From Bursaphelenchus xylophilus (lineage: Eukaryota; Nematoda; Chromadorea; Rhabditida; Aphelenchoididae), in contig CAJFCV020000006.1 in NCBI GenBank assembly GCA_904066235.2, forward strand, positions 4,588,001 through 4,652,000: a DNA stretch of 64,000 nucleotides. Reading direction: 5' to 3'. This document shows, piece after piece, positions 10,522-23,561 of this stretch. The notes under the pieces are model-generated. The model worked only from the letters and a program-made list of their open reading frames with translations. It was not told the DNA's origin and searched no databases. Positions within the stretch are counted from its first letter, which is position 1, and every line of letters begins with the position of its first letter. The position numbers and the translations under genes are program-made.

Positions 10522-13500
10522 CGAGATGAGGGAGACTTCATCGATGGATATGACATTTCATTTCATGACAAAAAATTGGAAAAAAATGATTTTGGAGGGA
10601 AATTTTAAGTCTGAAAAAATTTGAATATTAAAATTCGAAAAAGCAAAAAAAATTATAAAATTCGCGGCCATAATAAAATATGGAAAGGTATAGTAAAATA
10701 CGCACAATAGCATGATGAGCTTTAAAAATCGATTAACTTTTTTTAAAACTAACCCATTGGCCCGAAACATTTGCATAAAATCTGCTTAATGGCGTGCCCC
10801 AACCCAATTCCCACACATTTTCATCAGTTATAATTAAAGAGTGCGTGGTGCGCGAAAGTTTCGCTCCGCGCAGCACGCGTAAACTATGCTAATTTCGGTA
10901 AGCGCAATGAATGAATGGGGCGAAAGAATTCGGGCATTTTTTGGAAATTAAAACCAATTCGTTTAAGTGAAAAGGAGGGGATTTACGACCAGTCGATAAT
11001 TTATTTGGCATTGCGAAGTGGAGAACGATTGTGCAAAACCAGCAGGATGTAATTTTATTCAATTCTGGTGGATAATTTTTTAATTTTTATTTTCCCGCCA
11101 AACTTTGGCATTGTGCAACAATGCTCAATTTGTAGAGAAAAATCAAAAAAATTGAATTAATGGAAAGTTCGTATGTATTTGTTCCAAAAAATCTCAATTT
11201 GCTCAAGGTTTAGAGATCCGCCTAGGGCGCAGCTCGGGAAAATCAAGCACCGCTAAAGCCCACAATTTTTTTACAAAGCCCTTCTGGAATGCTCCAAAAA
11301 TGCCTGATGGTCAATAAAAATAACATTACTAAATTTCTCCTGGTAATAACCAAACAAAAACGACTCATAAATCTCGGGGAAATGGGCCTCGGCCCGGTCC
11401 CTAATCAAATTAGCTGCCGCCAATGGAAAAGTGCCAAAAACGGCGGTCACTCCGCCAAATCTGTCTCATGCCCGAGAAATTTGATTTAGTCCATAACTCG
11501 AGAGCAGGGTCAAGTTTCGAATAACCGTTGAGAATTATGGGAAAAAACGTAAATTATTAAAAAGTAGGGGGAATTATGAGGCAATATGATCCATTCATTC
11601 AGATGGTAGACGTAAAAAATACTCAAAATACACTTAGAAATGCAGACCTTTGATTCATAGTAAAGGAAAAATAACATAAAAAAATGGTCGATTTATGGGC
11701 AACCCTTTTATTATAAAAATTTACCGTTTTTTAACCTATTTCGAAAAAAACGTTAAATTTTATGAATTTTATGGATAAAAGACGTATTTTGGTAGACCTC
11801 AAAAATCACAAATTTCGAACAAACTCGCATCCTCGGACCTCGAGGGTTATATTAAAAACGTTCGAAGAATTTGGAGGCGAAATGTCACGACCTCCACTCA
11901 TCCGTCATGTCACTGAAGAATATCATGCAACCGGAGAGCGAGAAGGGAAATGGAAATAAATTTGCGTACGGAAAGTCTTTGGAATATTTAATAAGTTGAG
12001 GGATGGGTAAACTGAGAGGGGTATAAATGAAAAAAATATAGATTTTACAGGGAAAAAATTTCAAGCTGTTGATAAGACCAAGTGTAATAAAAAGAGGGTG
12101 AATATTAGTAACAAAAGATAAATAGGGAAGTAAAGGAATCAAAAATAATTGAAGATAAAGGACTAAAAATTACAAAAATCACCGTTGCTAAAATTGCAAC
12201 AAACAGTAAGGAAATCGTCATTCTGTTTCTCCAGCCCTTTTTATAGCCGAGCTATTTAAAATTTAAATTTACTTCCAATTCCTCCAGCTGCCCATTTTTT
12301 TATCTTAGATGCCGATTAGGTCCCCTACCATTTTGAAAACTTCTCAAAACTTCCTTGTCCCCCTAGTATTTTACACAGACCTTCCTTTTGACATCACTTG
12401 TCTCCTGTTGCTCCCCAAAAATATGTAAACCCAATTTGGTCACCCAAAACTCTCCAATACAAACAATGGGAAAAGGCGCTGAACGGCCGAAATTTCATCG
12501 GAAAACGCCTAAAAAACTGGTTGGTCTCAGGCGTTTTTTGGGGATAAAAGATCGCGGGAATGTCGGACATTCCCTATTTTTAACATGGCCTAATCTTACT
12601 TGGCATGAAAAACGGCTCATTTCGAATTAAAATTACCCAAATTAGGGGAGATAAAAATTTAAAATTAAATTGAGGAAGGGAAGAAAAGTGCAGAGAATGC
12701 GTGATATAAGATAGTAAACAGTAGTTAAGATTCTGTACAAGTATTATTTGCAGCACGCCAAAAATTGTGTCTTTATTGTCATGATGACCTTTAGGTAGCT
12801 AGATGTGGAACAATTTGATTTTCTTATTTAAAATTAGTCGTACACCTTTACATAAGCCATAAATCAGCTGATGAAAACTTTAGGTTAAATAGCTTAGAAT
12901 AACATGAAATTTTATCAAACTTCATCGATATCTAAACGGAATATAAATTGATAATTTAACGTTTTATTCTGAAAACAGCGCAAATTTTTCTGGCGTTTCT
13001 CCGCTCACGTATGTTACAATCTTGACGTCTGAAAATGAACTATACTCCATTTCCCGACCACTAATGCCATTGTCACATCTAAGCGCCTACATTGGCCCCA
13101 ACATTTGTGACAATTTCCCCTCCTCCATCTTCCTTTCAATTCCTGTCAAAAGTAGGCGCCTCAAACGGAAAAAACAAAGGCCGTAGACGGAATCGGAAAA
13201 GTCAATTTCAGTTCGATATACAACATTACACCGCTACATTAAAATTCGGCCGAAAAAACTTCTTTTTTCCGGCCGGCTGCTTCTGGGCGAAGATTGGCGG
13301 AGGGGTTTTTTGTGCGGCATCCTCGCGCTTTGTGAATGTTTAAGCGCGTCGTTGAAGGAATCTTAATTTCAAGGCCACACCCAAATATCCGAAGCAAGAT
13401 AAGAAAAAAAGGAAGAAGAAGGGGATATGGGGAAGTAAGCTTGGTGGATTTGGATAATGGAAAGGGCAAATTTGTTTAAAAAAATGTTAAAAACGACACG

Positions 13501-16500
13501 AAGATTGAAAATCATTCTAAAGAAGTTGATAAACGATTTGAGAGATTCAGGAATCGTTTTCAGCACTTGCAACACAATGCCAAAAAAGTTTCGAAAATTA
13601 TTATGTCAGAAGATTTGAAAATTCAAAAATTTTGTGATCTGGACTGAACGAAACCAACTTATAACGAACTAGACGGACAAGAAAAGCTCTAGCAAAAAAT
13701 ACGCGGCAACTGAAGGCCTGAAAAATACCGAGTACAATAAAAAATAGTTATCAAATCACCCTGAAACTCGAACCATTGAATAAATTATTTTCCTTAAGAA
13801 TGGCTGCAATCCGGGCCCTGATTCCAAAGAGCTCTTGAAATTTTATTTTTGTTTTTCTGGAAGCAAACCAGACATTTGTTTGTCTTCCTACAAGGAAAGT
13901 ACTTCTATGGGGGCTCGTCACAAAATTAGCCGACCCGACCCGGGCCGGGAAATTTTTTGGCTCTGAGCCAGGCCTATCTCCGAAAAATCACTTCCAATAC
14001 CATAAAACTACCCTCTCTAAACTAAAAAATATTCTATGTTGCCGTAATTCCAACTCCTTCACACTTCTTTCAACAACCAAGGTCAAGATCCCCGAGCATT
14101 GTAAAATTTGCATATAAATTATAATATCTCGACTCCCCGTCCGCCTCGGCCCAATTACCTATGGCCAGATGGATGCGCGCAGTAGGAAGTGAAGACCTTT
14201 TATAACGCTCTTATCCGCAATTTTTTTTACGATTTCTACAGTAAATTAGTGTTGTAAAGAAGAGGGGCTTTTGTCCCCCCGAACTGAATGGACCGTTTTA
14301 TGGAGATTCTATTGGAGGGGCGGAAAATTGGGAGGTTATTCGACATGATGGATAGTGAGAAAACATCTGGAGGCTTGGAATAGGTAAAGAGAAAATAAAA
14401 TCTATTTATTGGGGTGCTGTAAATTTGAAAAATAAAACGCGTTGATTTTTTGGGTACAGCTCGAAATGGGACGTGTCGAGAAGATCCATGGTAAAGCGTT
14501 TTCCGATCATTTTTAGGACTTTTTGCATAGGAAAAGATAAATTCTAGGCACTGTGTACTCTCAGTCAAACCTAATGATGACAAAAAATTCGAAAAAAATA
14601 ATATAATATTTTTGAAAAATTTCGGCTCAAAAAATCTCGTAAATTTTTTGCAAAGCGCAATTTGAGAGTATTGTATTATATATACGCCCTATATACGCCA
14701 AAAACAAGTTAAGTACCCATTAAACACGCCGTTTTCCCCCTTCCTTGCCAACCTTCTCAATTCACCTGGGATGGGCCGAAAGGCGAAAAGCGGCCGCTTT
14801 CAAGAACAATTTGAATAATTTACGCCGCCTATTTAAGAGCTCTACATGAACATATTGTGCAAAAGATCTTTCAAAGGACACATCCGCTATGACATACGAT
14901 GGTAATTTAAAGGGAAACAATGAGAAACAGAATGACAATTATCTATTTGCATAGGCCTGTAAGGAGTGGCCAGGACAAGGATGGGCAGGCGGCGGTTTTT
15001 GAGGTAATTTAAAGAGTAATTACCGTATGTTTGAGGGTCGATGGGTAAACAACATGTTTTTGTGGGAAAAGAAACTGTATAAGCCACTGGAATACAAAGA
15101 TAAAAAGGCAGCGATCGATTCTTTGACAAGAAAAGTACTTTTATCGGGGCAAGCGCAAATTAAAAATTTTTTAAAATGTCTTCAAGTTTCTAATCCAAAA
15201 CTCAGCAAAGCCCCAAGATGCCAAACCCTGTAAAATTCCCTCCAAAATACCCGCAAAATCTTTCGTGAGAAAATTTGGCCCTATTCGATGTCAAACCCTG
15301 TGCCTAGGTTCACCTAGAATCACCGCACGCGGCCCTTTGGCCTTTTCCGGCGCGCGGAAGGAAAAGTCTCCATTTCGAGGCCGGTCACAAATGTTATGCA
15401 AACGGCCATAAGTGCACTTGAAACCGCTGTCAATTCAAGAGTTACAACGGTTTTTTGAGGGAAGATGAAGGGGTGCCGAACAGCGGGATGACTTGAGGAT
15501 TAAGGTTGCGCTGAGATGATGAGAGGAGAATCAAAAAGACAAAGGGATGACATTGGAAGGGTTTTTTAAAATGCTCGTTCAGAGATAAGCCTGAATTTGC
15601 AGAAATTTTTAACAAAATCTATAGCTGTAAGTATAAAAAAATGTTGCAAAGAAACGCCTTTAAATTTTTTATTTCCAGCGCTAATGCTTCGTTGTATCTT
15701 TAATCCTATCTCCTACTTGGCCATAACCTTTCCTAACCGCCCTACAAAAGCCTAAAACGAAGTGTAATTGCGCAACACCTCTTTTGACCACTCTATAGAA
15801 ACAATAATCTCTCTCCGATTATGCAGATGTACATCAAGTGCAGATGCTAAAATAACAAGCTCTTTTCATTCACCCATTCCTCCAATCATAACAGTTTTAA
15901 TATTTATAAGGTTGACCTGGCAACTTGCCATGAAATTTCTAAACCTCTTATTCAAAACGCCCCTCGCTTCAACGCCTCCTAATCCAATAAAATCCACGGT
16001 GAGCATAAATTAGTATTCCACCTGGAAAATTGACTCAAAAATTATAAAATCGCGGATTTTTCGAGTCAAAAAAAAGTTATGGAGCGCAGTAAACTTGGGT
16101 CATGAAATATGGCCGCAAACTTTGAAAAGCCTATTATGTACGAAAATTACATTAAAAACCCGCGGCGGGTAAGTGGATTTTTGGCAGTTTTATGGCCAAA
16201 ACGCTGCGGTCAGATTTATTTGGAGGCGAAAAAAGCGCAACGAAATCATAAAAGTCGAAAAGTTAATGATGGGAGTTATAAGTTATTGGATGGGAAGAAA
16301 TTTTGTGTCTGGCAAAATCGAAGCATATCCTTTAAAAACCCCAACGATCAAAAAATTTTTTCAATTTCTCATTTTTCGACCAAAAAATCCTCAGAAATAG
16401 CTTTTGCCCTCAGGTCACCACTTTTTTCCCGCCATGATCCACAACCCGGTTGTCGCAATAAATTTGCATATCGCTTACTTGGCCGCCAAATCTCTTTTCT

Positions 16501-17499
16501 CTCATTCTTATTGCGTCTTTAAGACGAAACCGAACCCCTCGTTCCTAATTAAAGGCCTGCTTGAGGAAAAAGCCGAAAAACGAGCCAAGTCGGGCTAGAA
16601 GAGGGTATCCGGTGGAGGAAGTGGGGGTCGAGAAAAACAACATAAATATTAGTTCGGTAGAGAAGATCCGGCGAGGAGTGATAACGGAAGAAATAAAGAG
16701 TTGGTGAACAACATTTGTTACTGTATATCGCTGTCAAAGATCGTTAAAAAGCTCGGTTGCGCAGAGAATAAAAAAAATTTTTTCAATGTAATGTGAAGAT
16801 TATATTCATCATGTCGAGAAAATGTGAAAGAAATCAGTGTGTTGTGCGTAGAACAACATAATAAATATAGTTCAAGATTTCATTGCATATTCCGCAATCG
16901 GATTAATCTGTGTTTGATATCATATCTTTATCATACAAATCACTGTCAAAAAAAGGCGACCGTTGAGGATTCCCCTCTCACTTTTATTGCGTTCAAGGTT
17001 CAACTTTATTTCGTAGTCTAATGACTCAGTGCCCAAACAAAACAAGACATATCTCTTTGCTCTGCATTTGTTTATCAGTCGTTCCCTTAGGGGTTCGTAC
17101 GTTTCAAATCGTCCGGAAATGCCATCCCAATTGAGCAGAATCTAAGTGGTAACCACGGCTGATAAACTTATATTGATCAACTTTTTCAGCTATTTAAGAG
17201 AGCTGGCTGCGGCTCACAAGGGAAGTCTTGTCAGATGCGACTGTTTCTGAGATTCTGGGGTGTTTAAACTGGCTAAAAAGTAAATTTGTCGGAGAATTAC
17301 TCGTGATGAAATTTTCTTTCTAAAGATTGGGGTGATTTTTTTTCCACGCCGTGGTCTACAACCCCTGTCAATAAGCATTTTTTCCCATGAACTTTGAACT
17401 TTTGCCCGTTTTTTAATAATTCGGTCGTTAAAACATGCCACCACTCATTGAAATCTTCAAGAAAATGTGTGATCTCTTACCCCGTCTATTCTATAGATA
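10522..17499. other. Gene-poor 7-kb region
   Basis: I find no open frame above about 140 codons and none with family features or a consistent set of splice sites. The left end should hold the promoter of the TSP1/CUB gene and the right end that of the aspartyl-protease-like gene. There are short GC-rich patches (about 10845-10880 and 15320-15380) and one 23-base copy of the terminus of the inverted-repeat element at 58978 (13890-13912). A GTAAAATACG copy lies at 10693-10702. Distal regulatory DNA or unrecognised ncRNA could be here, but nothing visible supports either. Confidence 0.4.
13890..13912 (+). repeat. Solo terminus of the 58978 inverted-repeat element family
   Basis: These 23 bases, beginning ACAAGGAAAGTACTTC and running through TATGGGG, are identical to the outer end of both 114-bp inverted repeats of the element at 58978-59550. 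Similarity stops there, and the following sequence (GCTCGTC.., GC-rich) is unrelated. I do not see the matching inverted end nearby. It may be a truncated copy or a member of a different subfamily. Confidence 0.6.
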
Positions 17500-18699
17500 A
17501 TGAACAACCATCTACTTTTACCGTTGCTTTTCCTCTCAACCACTTCTTTGACCTCGGCTGACAAAGGTGATCTCAGCATTGCCTTAGGCTTCAACGACCA
17601 GCGTTGGCACGCCCTTCCCTTGCTCTTTGATATAACGGCTCAAGACTCTTTCGTCCTCGACACCGCTTACTTTGCCGATAAAGCCGGTCGCAACAATACT
17701 TTTGATCCCAACAGTTCCATTAATTTCATCAAAGGATCTTCCGAATTTACTCTCAAATACGAAGCAAAATACAGTAATGGAGAAAGTACTGTGCATGGAT
17801 TTGTTGGGAAAGATATGGTGTTTGTAAAGCCGCCTTATTGGTTTTTGGGAGATTTCGGAATTGTCAGCGAATTTGAAGGAAACAATCCAGTCTTGCAGAG
17901 TAATGGAGCTTGGACTGGAGGAAGAATTGGGTTGGCCAGAAAGCAGAAGAATAAGTATGGGTTGGTTTCGCAGATCTTTCAGACTTATGAGGATCTGAAT
18001 GTGTGCATGTACTACTACAGGAGAGATGAGTAAGTTTGTTTTGGAAATATCTTGGTTTTCAGTTTAGAGTGTAGGCGTAGTTGATGACATTGCTTAAATT
18101 TTTATTAAATTTGCCTTGAGGCTTCTCCCTGGTTCCAAAGGAGGTTGATGGGCTGTATTTCTCAACATATCCTTCATTATTAAGGCTGATTACACCTCAT
18201 TTCCAGCGGGTACTGGTTCGCTCTCGATCTTCCCAAGCCCATGTACCAGAAGAAGGATCTCCGGGGCATCCTCAACGCCAAAGATAATGCAGAAGGATTA
18301 TGGGAATTGAACGTCAACAAGTTCTCATTCCAGTCTTACCAAAGAGAAAGAGATACAACTGCTATTTTTACCACAACTTTCGACGGCATTAAACTTCCGA
18401 AAGCTCACTTTACCTACATCGTAAAGAACACTGAAGCCAAGCAAAGAGAGGACGGAAGATATGAGGTGAGATGCCCAACTGAAGCCAGTCCACTTCCTTC
18501 CATTAAACTGGGATTTGAAGATCTTACCGTCGAGATTAAAGATGTCAGCTACGCTCAAAAAGTGGGAGACGTATGTATCTTGAAACTGGAGGCCATTGAT
18601 GAAGATCTGTTTATTCTGGGAAGCCCCTTCTACATTGATACTGGGGTCTGTTTGAATTACAATAATGGCACTGTCGCCTTCTTCGATCATTTCATGTAG
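17500..18699 (+). CDS. Secreted aspartyl-protease-like pseudoenzyme
   Basis: Two exons, 17500-18029 and 18207-18699 (TAG), joined in phase 2 (GA|GTAAGT and TTTCCAG|C), give 340 residues. A signal peptide covers about residues 1-20. The body follows the pepsin (A1) fold: an N-lobe sheet ending FVLDTAYF where active enzymes have DTG, a region with GGRIGLARKQ matching the usual GLG.., and a C-lobe. The C-lobe has RYEVRCPTEASPLPSIKL, CILKLEA and FILGSPFYIDTGVCLNY, matching the YxVxC..LPxI, C and WILGDxFL landmarks. The second catalytic DTG is replaced in AIFTTTFDGIK and the first reads DTA, so proteolysis is not expected. Many nematodes have large families of secreted aspartyl proteases; this looks like a non-catalytic member, perhaps a binding protein or inhibitor. 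Its 3' end faces the SURF4-like gene 89 bp away. Confidence 0.8.
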
Positions 18700-18731
18700 A
18701 TGAGTTTTAAAAGAAGATATATAGTTAAATC

Positions 18732-18737
18732 AATAAA
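18732..18737 (+). terminator. AATAAA polyadenylation signal
   Basis: A canonical AATAAA begins 33 bases after the stop codon of the aspartyl-protease-like gene, so its 3' UTR should be about 50 nt. The convergent SURF4-like stop codon is at 18789, so the two 3' ends nearly meet. Confidence 0.6.
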
Positions 18738-18788
18738 TTGACAAGCGCTTCACTATAACGCATTCTAAAGTTTATTTCTGCCAGAAAA

Positions 18789-20076
18789 TTATTTTTTCTT
18801 ATAATGATAGTCGACTGAGACTCCACCAGGCCCATAACAAATCAGCAGCAAGAATCCTCCAATGACGGACAGGGTCTGATAAAACGAATATTTTTGGAAG
18901 TCATCGAATCCGCCGGGGCTCGTCCAATACGGATGTAAAATAAAATTGAGCATTAACAGCCAGAACACCAGAATAATCGAAGAGATTGTGGTCTTATAGC
19001 CAATGGTGACAAAAACAAGGAGAACTATGGCGATTACTATGTCCAGCTGAAAAATTATTTCTACATCTGGAACATTTTTTTCTCATATTCAGGATGGAAT
19101 ATTCGTGCTGAGATCTTAGGCACATAGTATTTAGTTCAACATAAAACAGAATTTTGGGTACCACCACGAAAACTTCTTAGACCGAAAATGTCGTTCAAAC
19201 GCTTCTAAGGATCCAGCGACATGGGCTTCTTAAAATCCATCTGCATGACTTATGTTGAGCATGAACAAAAAGCCCCTGTACTTAAAAAGCTTACCAACTG
19301 CAAGAAGCTGGTGTCATATTCGATCAGTGAAAACAACATGAACAACAGCAAGAATCGGCCAGTGCAGAACATGTATCCTTTGGGCCTGTTGTTGTCGGTG
19401 ACTTCTTGAGATCCGGAGAGAAAGTATTTCTTCTCTTCCAAGGTCTCGGCATACAGTAAAATCAGAGCTCCAAAGACTGAGATGTCCCTAAAGTCATAGG
19501 AAATAAGTGTGACGTACACTAAGTAGTACAAGAACTTTCCCCAGATTTTGTAGTATAATATTTAGTGTATGTATGCGCGTACTTGCCAACAATGAGTTTC
19601 TTACCTGGCCAAAAAAGTAAAGGTGACCACAATGTAATACAGTATGACCTGGACGATGACCGTAACTCCCAATACAATTACAGCCGGACCAACATAATAT
19701 CTGAACATGATAAAAAACACCGGCACTATATGAGAGAGGAATTGGTAGACCACCAAAACAGAGGCAACGCCTTCAGATGTATGCCAAACATGCTGGAAAT
19801 ATTGAGTGAGTTGGGTTGATTCACTGTAGATCCGGAAAGATCCTTCGATGAACGTGGAGACGAGGCAAAGTCGGGCGATATGCGGGAGGAGTCGACGGAA
19901 GAGGGAGGTCTAAAATAGGGGCATACATGGCCCAAAAGGTGAAATTTTCATTTTTATTTATTTATTTAAAAAATTCTCACCTTATTCCCGCTTCCCTCTG
20001 ATTTATCGAACAACTGGATATAGGTTGCCATTGGCATTCTGGGCAACAACGGCTCCTTGGACCCATCCGAATCCAT
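18789..20076 (-). CDS. SURF4-like cargo receptor, diverged paralogue
   Basis: Exons: 19981-20076, 19605-19909, 19295-19487 and 18789-19046, with phases agreeing, give 283 residues. It is a multi-pass SURF4/Erv29 homologue: [50 protein letters not shown]. The exon layout matches the second SURF4 gene at 22365 in the three downstream introns, so this is a tandem paralogue. It is clearly the faster-evolving copy: the second helix pair is replaced (VYQFLSHIVPVFFIMFRYY), the WDLKFL motif is VTFTFL, and the C-terminus ends YHYKKK rather than KKxx, so COPI retrieval may be altered. The start at 20076 is one of several in frame; 20184 and 20037 are alternatives. The N-terminus has no similarity to the other copy. 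Confidence 0.85.
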
Positions 20077-20387
20077 GTCGTTTCGCTTTATGATCAATCG
20101 TTTCCCATTTTCGGAAACGTGGCCGCAGAAGAGGGATGATAATGGGGTCCAAATATTGCACAAAATGAATAAATCATTGTCCAAATGGTCTGGGATGGGC
20201 TATATTGAGTTATCCTGTTATTTCATTAGCCCAAAATCTCTGTAAAACAAATTTTAACTGACAAATTTTGCAATTAACTTTTTATTTTACCGGTCTTCAA
20301 ACAAAAAACTGGGATGGATAACAAAAAAAAATACTTAACAAGTGAACAAACTAATGTAAAATTGAAAAGATGCTGAGAACAATGAGA

Positions 20388-21666
20388 TCATTTCTTCCTG
20401 AATGCGAGGATTGGGCGTTGGAATCCTTTGCTTTTGGCTTTGGGGATTCCGAGGTCAAGACATTCGACGAAGCCGACTTCATTTATGAGATAATCCGAGA
20501 ATTTGTCTGGTGTGAGCTCAATGGACTTGTAAACGGACTTCATGGAGGGCTGAAAATAAAAAATTATTATTTTTATTGGCAATCAACAGCACTGTGTAAC
20601 TCAGAAACCAAAAATTTCACCGAAACCTCAAAATTTTCTCAAAAGATTTCAATTTTCCCTTAAAAAAACTCACAATCTTTCTACACGATTTTCCATAGGT
20701 TCTGATGTCCTGAGGCTCCAGAATGAACCAACCGCCAGACTTCAAGTTCTTATACGCCCTTTTGAAGAATAATTTTAACCCAGAATCTCCCCAATTCAGA
20801 TGAATCCATTTGGTGATCGACAAAGCCAAGATTGTATTGTATTCCGGAATTACCATGTCCAACATCTCTTCATCTGGGAACACATAACTCGTACAGATGA
20901 ACCAGACATTGTGGGGAAAGGTGGGAACCTCGTCTTCTTCGAAATGTTTGGGTGCTGGCATTTTACCGGCTAGCTGAAAATAAATGGTTTTTAGAGGCTG
21001 CAAAGCAATAAAAAATAAAAAAATTTCGATCTAGCAACATTCTTATCACCCCATTTAGAACTACCAAACAAGAAATCCCACAGCAAGGCCAGTAAATTAC
21101 ATTATTTGCCCAAAAATATTATGTATGACCGCTATCTAAACCACAAACTCTCACTTACTTTAACATCTTTATCACAGTAATGTCGGATGTTCTTCCTCGC
21201 AATGCCCACCAAGTTTGGATCAATATCCAAGCCCACAATCCTCCGTGGATTCATGTGTTTCGCAATGTACAAGGTAATCATCCCAGCATTGCAACCAATA
21301 TCCAAAACTGCTTTCTTGGCAAACCATTCATCCTTCATCAAATCCAGTCGCGGATCTTTGACGAATTTCCCATCCAGACGAGTACCATAATACTGGTTGT
21401 AATTACCGTAACGGAAACTAAAAAGCAGAAATAGTTTATCTCAAGAATAACATAGTCTTTTCGATTAGCCAGGTAAGTCCATAGCAAAGAACCCATTCCA
21501 CCTAAATAACAGAGAAATACTAAAGAAATTGCTCTTACCGTTCGTCTTCCTTGGCTTTTCCTTTCGGGAGATTCGCTTCAGCTAAGAAACCAACATCAGT
21601 CTCTCCGCTAGCTTTCGTGCCCTGAATTGGCGACTTTTGTTGATCATCGACTTCCATTTCGTCCAT
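20388..21666 (-). CDS. MEPCE: 7SK-type methylphosphate capping enzyme (MEPCE/BCDIN3 family)
   Basis: Exons: 21539-21666, 21159-21417, 20674-20973 and 20388-20549 give 282 residues. A short acidic lead (1-42) precedes the Bin3 SAM-methyltransferase domain. Visible landmarks are RFRYGNYNQYYGTR (43-56), DEWF, the SAM motif VLDIGCNAGM (80-89), GLDID, ARKNIRHY, LSITKWIHLNWGD, GGWFILEPQ and SKGFQRPILAF. MePCE has the same order: FQYGNY, VLDLGCNVG, GLDID, ARQNIRHY, LSLTKWVHLNWGD, LEPQ, SKGFQRPVYLF. The enzyme puts a monomethyl group on the gamma-phosphate of 7SK (and some U6) RNA and acts in the nucleus. The long N-terminal region of vertebrate MePCE is missing. It sits between two SURF4 genes on the same strand, only 311 bp upstream of the diverged copy, a spacing that would allow joint transcription. 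Confidence 0.92.
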
Positions 21667-22364
21667 TTTGAAACAACCTTACTTCAAATTTCCAAAGAAA
21701 CATGAAAAAAACATTTCCATGATTCGCGAGCTGCGCCCAAACCTGTTATACGATGAAATATGCTTTCAGACCCAGACTTGAAAATACAGTAAATTATACG
21801 TCTCAAGTAAGCCTTGCATGTCTTCCAACAATCTAGAGACCATCTCCTCCGATTAATTTAAAATTATATTATACTAGCCCAAAATTTTTTCAAATAATTT
21901 ATTTGTCAGCAATAAATAAAAAATCTAGTAAGACTGGGTGTGGCATAACAATTTCAGGGTCGTAAAACTTTGAAAGGGATACTCACTGAACTTTATTTTT
22001 TATTTTTCTGATAGACATTAGACTAGGGGGTTAGGGCCTAAGAAAAGTTAGAACTGATATAAAATTTGGATACGTTCAATGCTAAAAAATGAAAATTGAA
22101 ACTTTGGCATGGCCTACAGGCTATGCCGAGTCATGAAAAAATGTAGAAACAAGGTTAAGCACACATAAGATGGATAAGTTTACACTGTAAAATTAGCTAT
22201 AAAATAAACTCTCTGAACAAATTATTTCAAGTCGGAGAGGAAGACTTTGCCCAAAAATTGCTTCGACTCAAGTCTTCCTCTCTTGTTGAATCCTAAAACA
22301 CAATGTGAAACTCATCGGTCGAAATTCAAGACAAAGATAACAGTGATCGTGTTTTATTAGCGCT
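21667..22364. other. Intergenic between two minus-strand genes
   Basis: About 700 bases lie between the stop of SURF4 and the start of MEPCE. I see no open frame of interest. A short imperfect hairpin occurs at about 22108-22129 (GGCATGGCC..GGCTATGCC). Confidence 0.5.
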
Positions 22365-23561
<1,197 letters not shown>

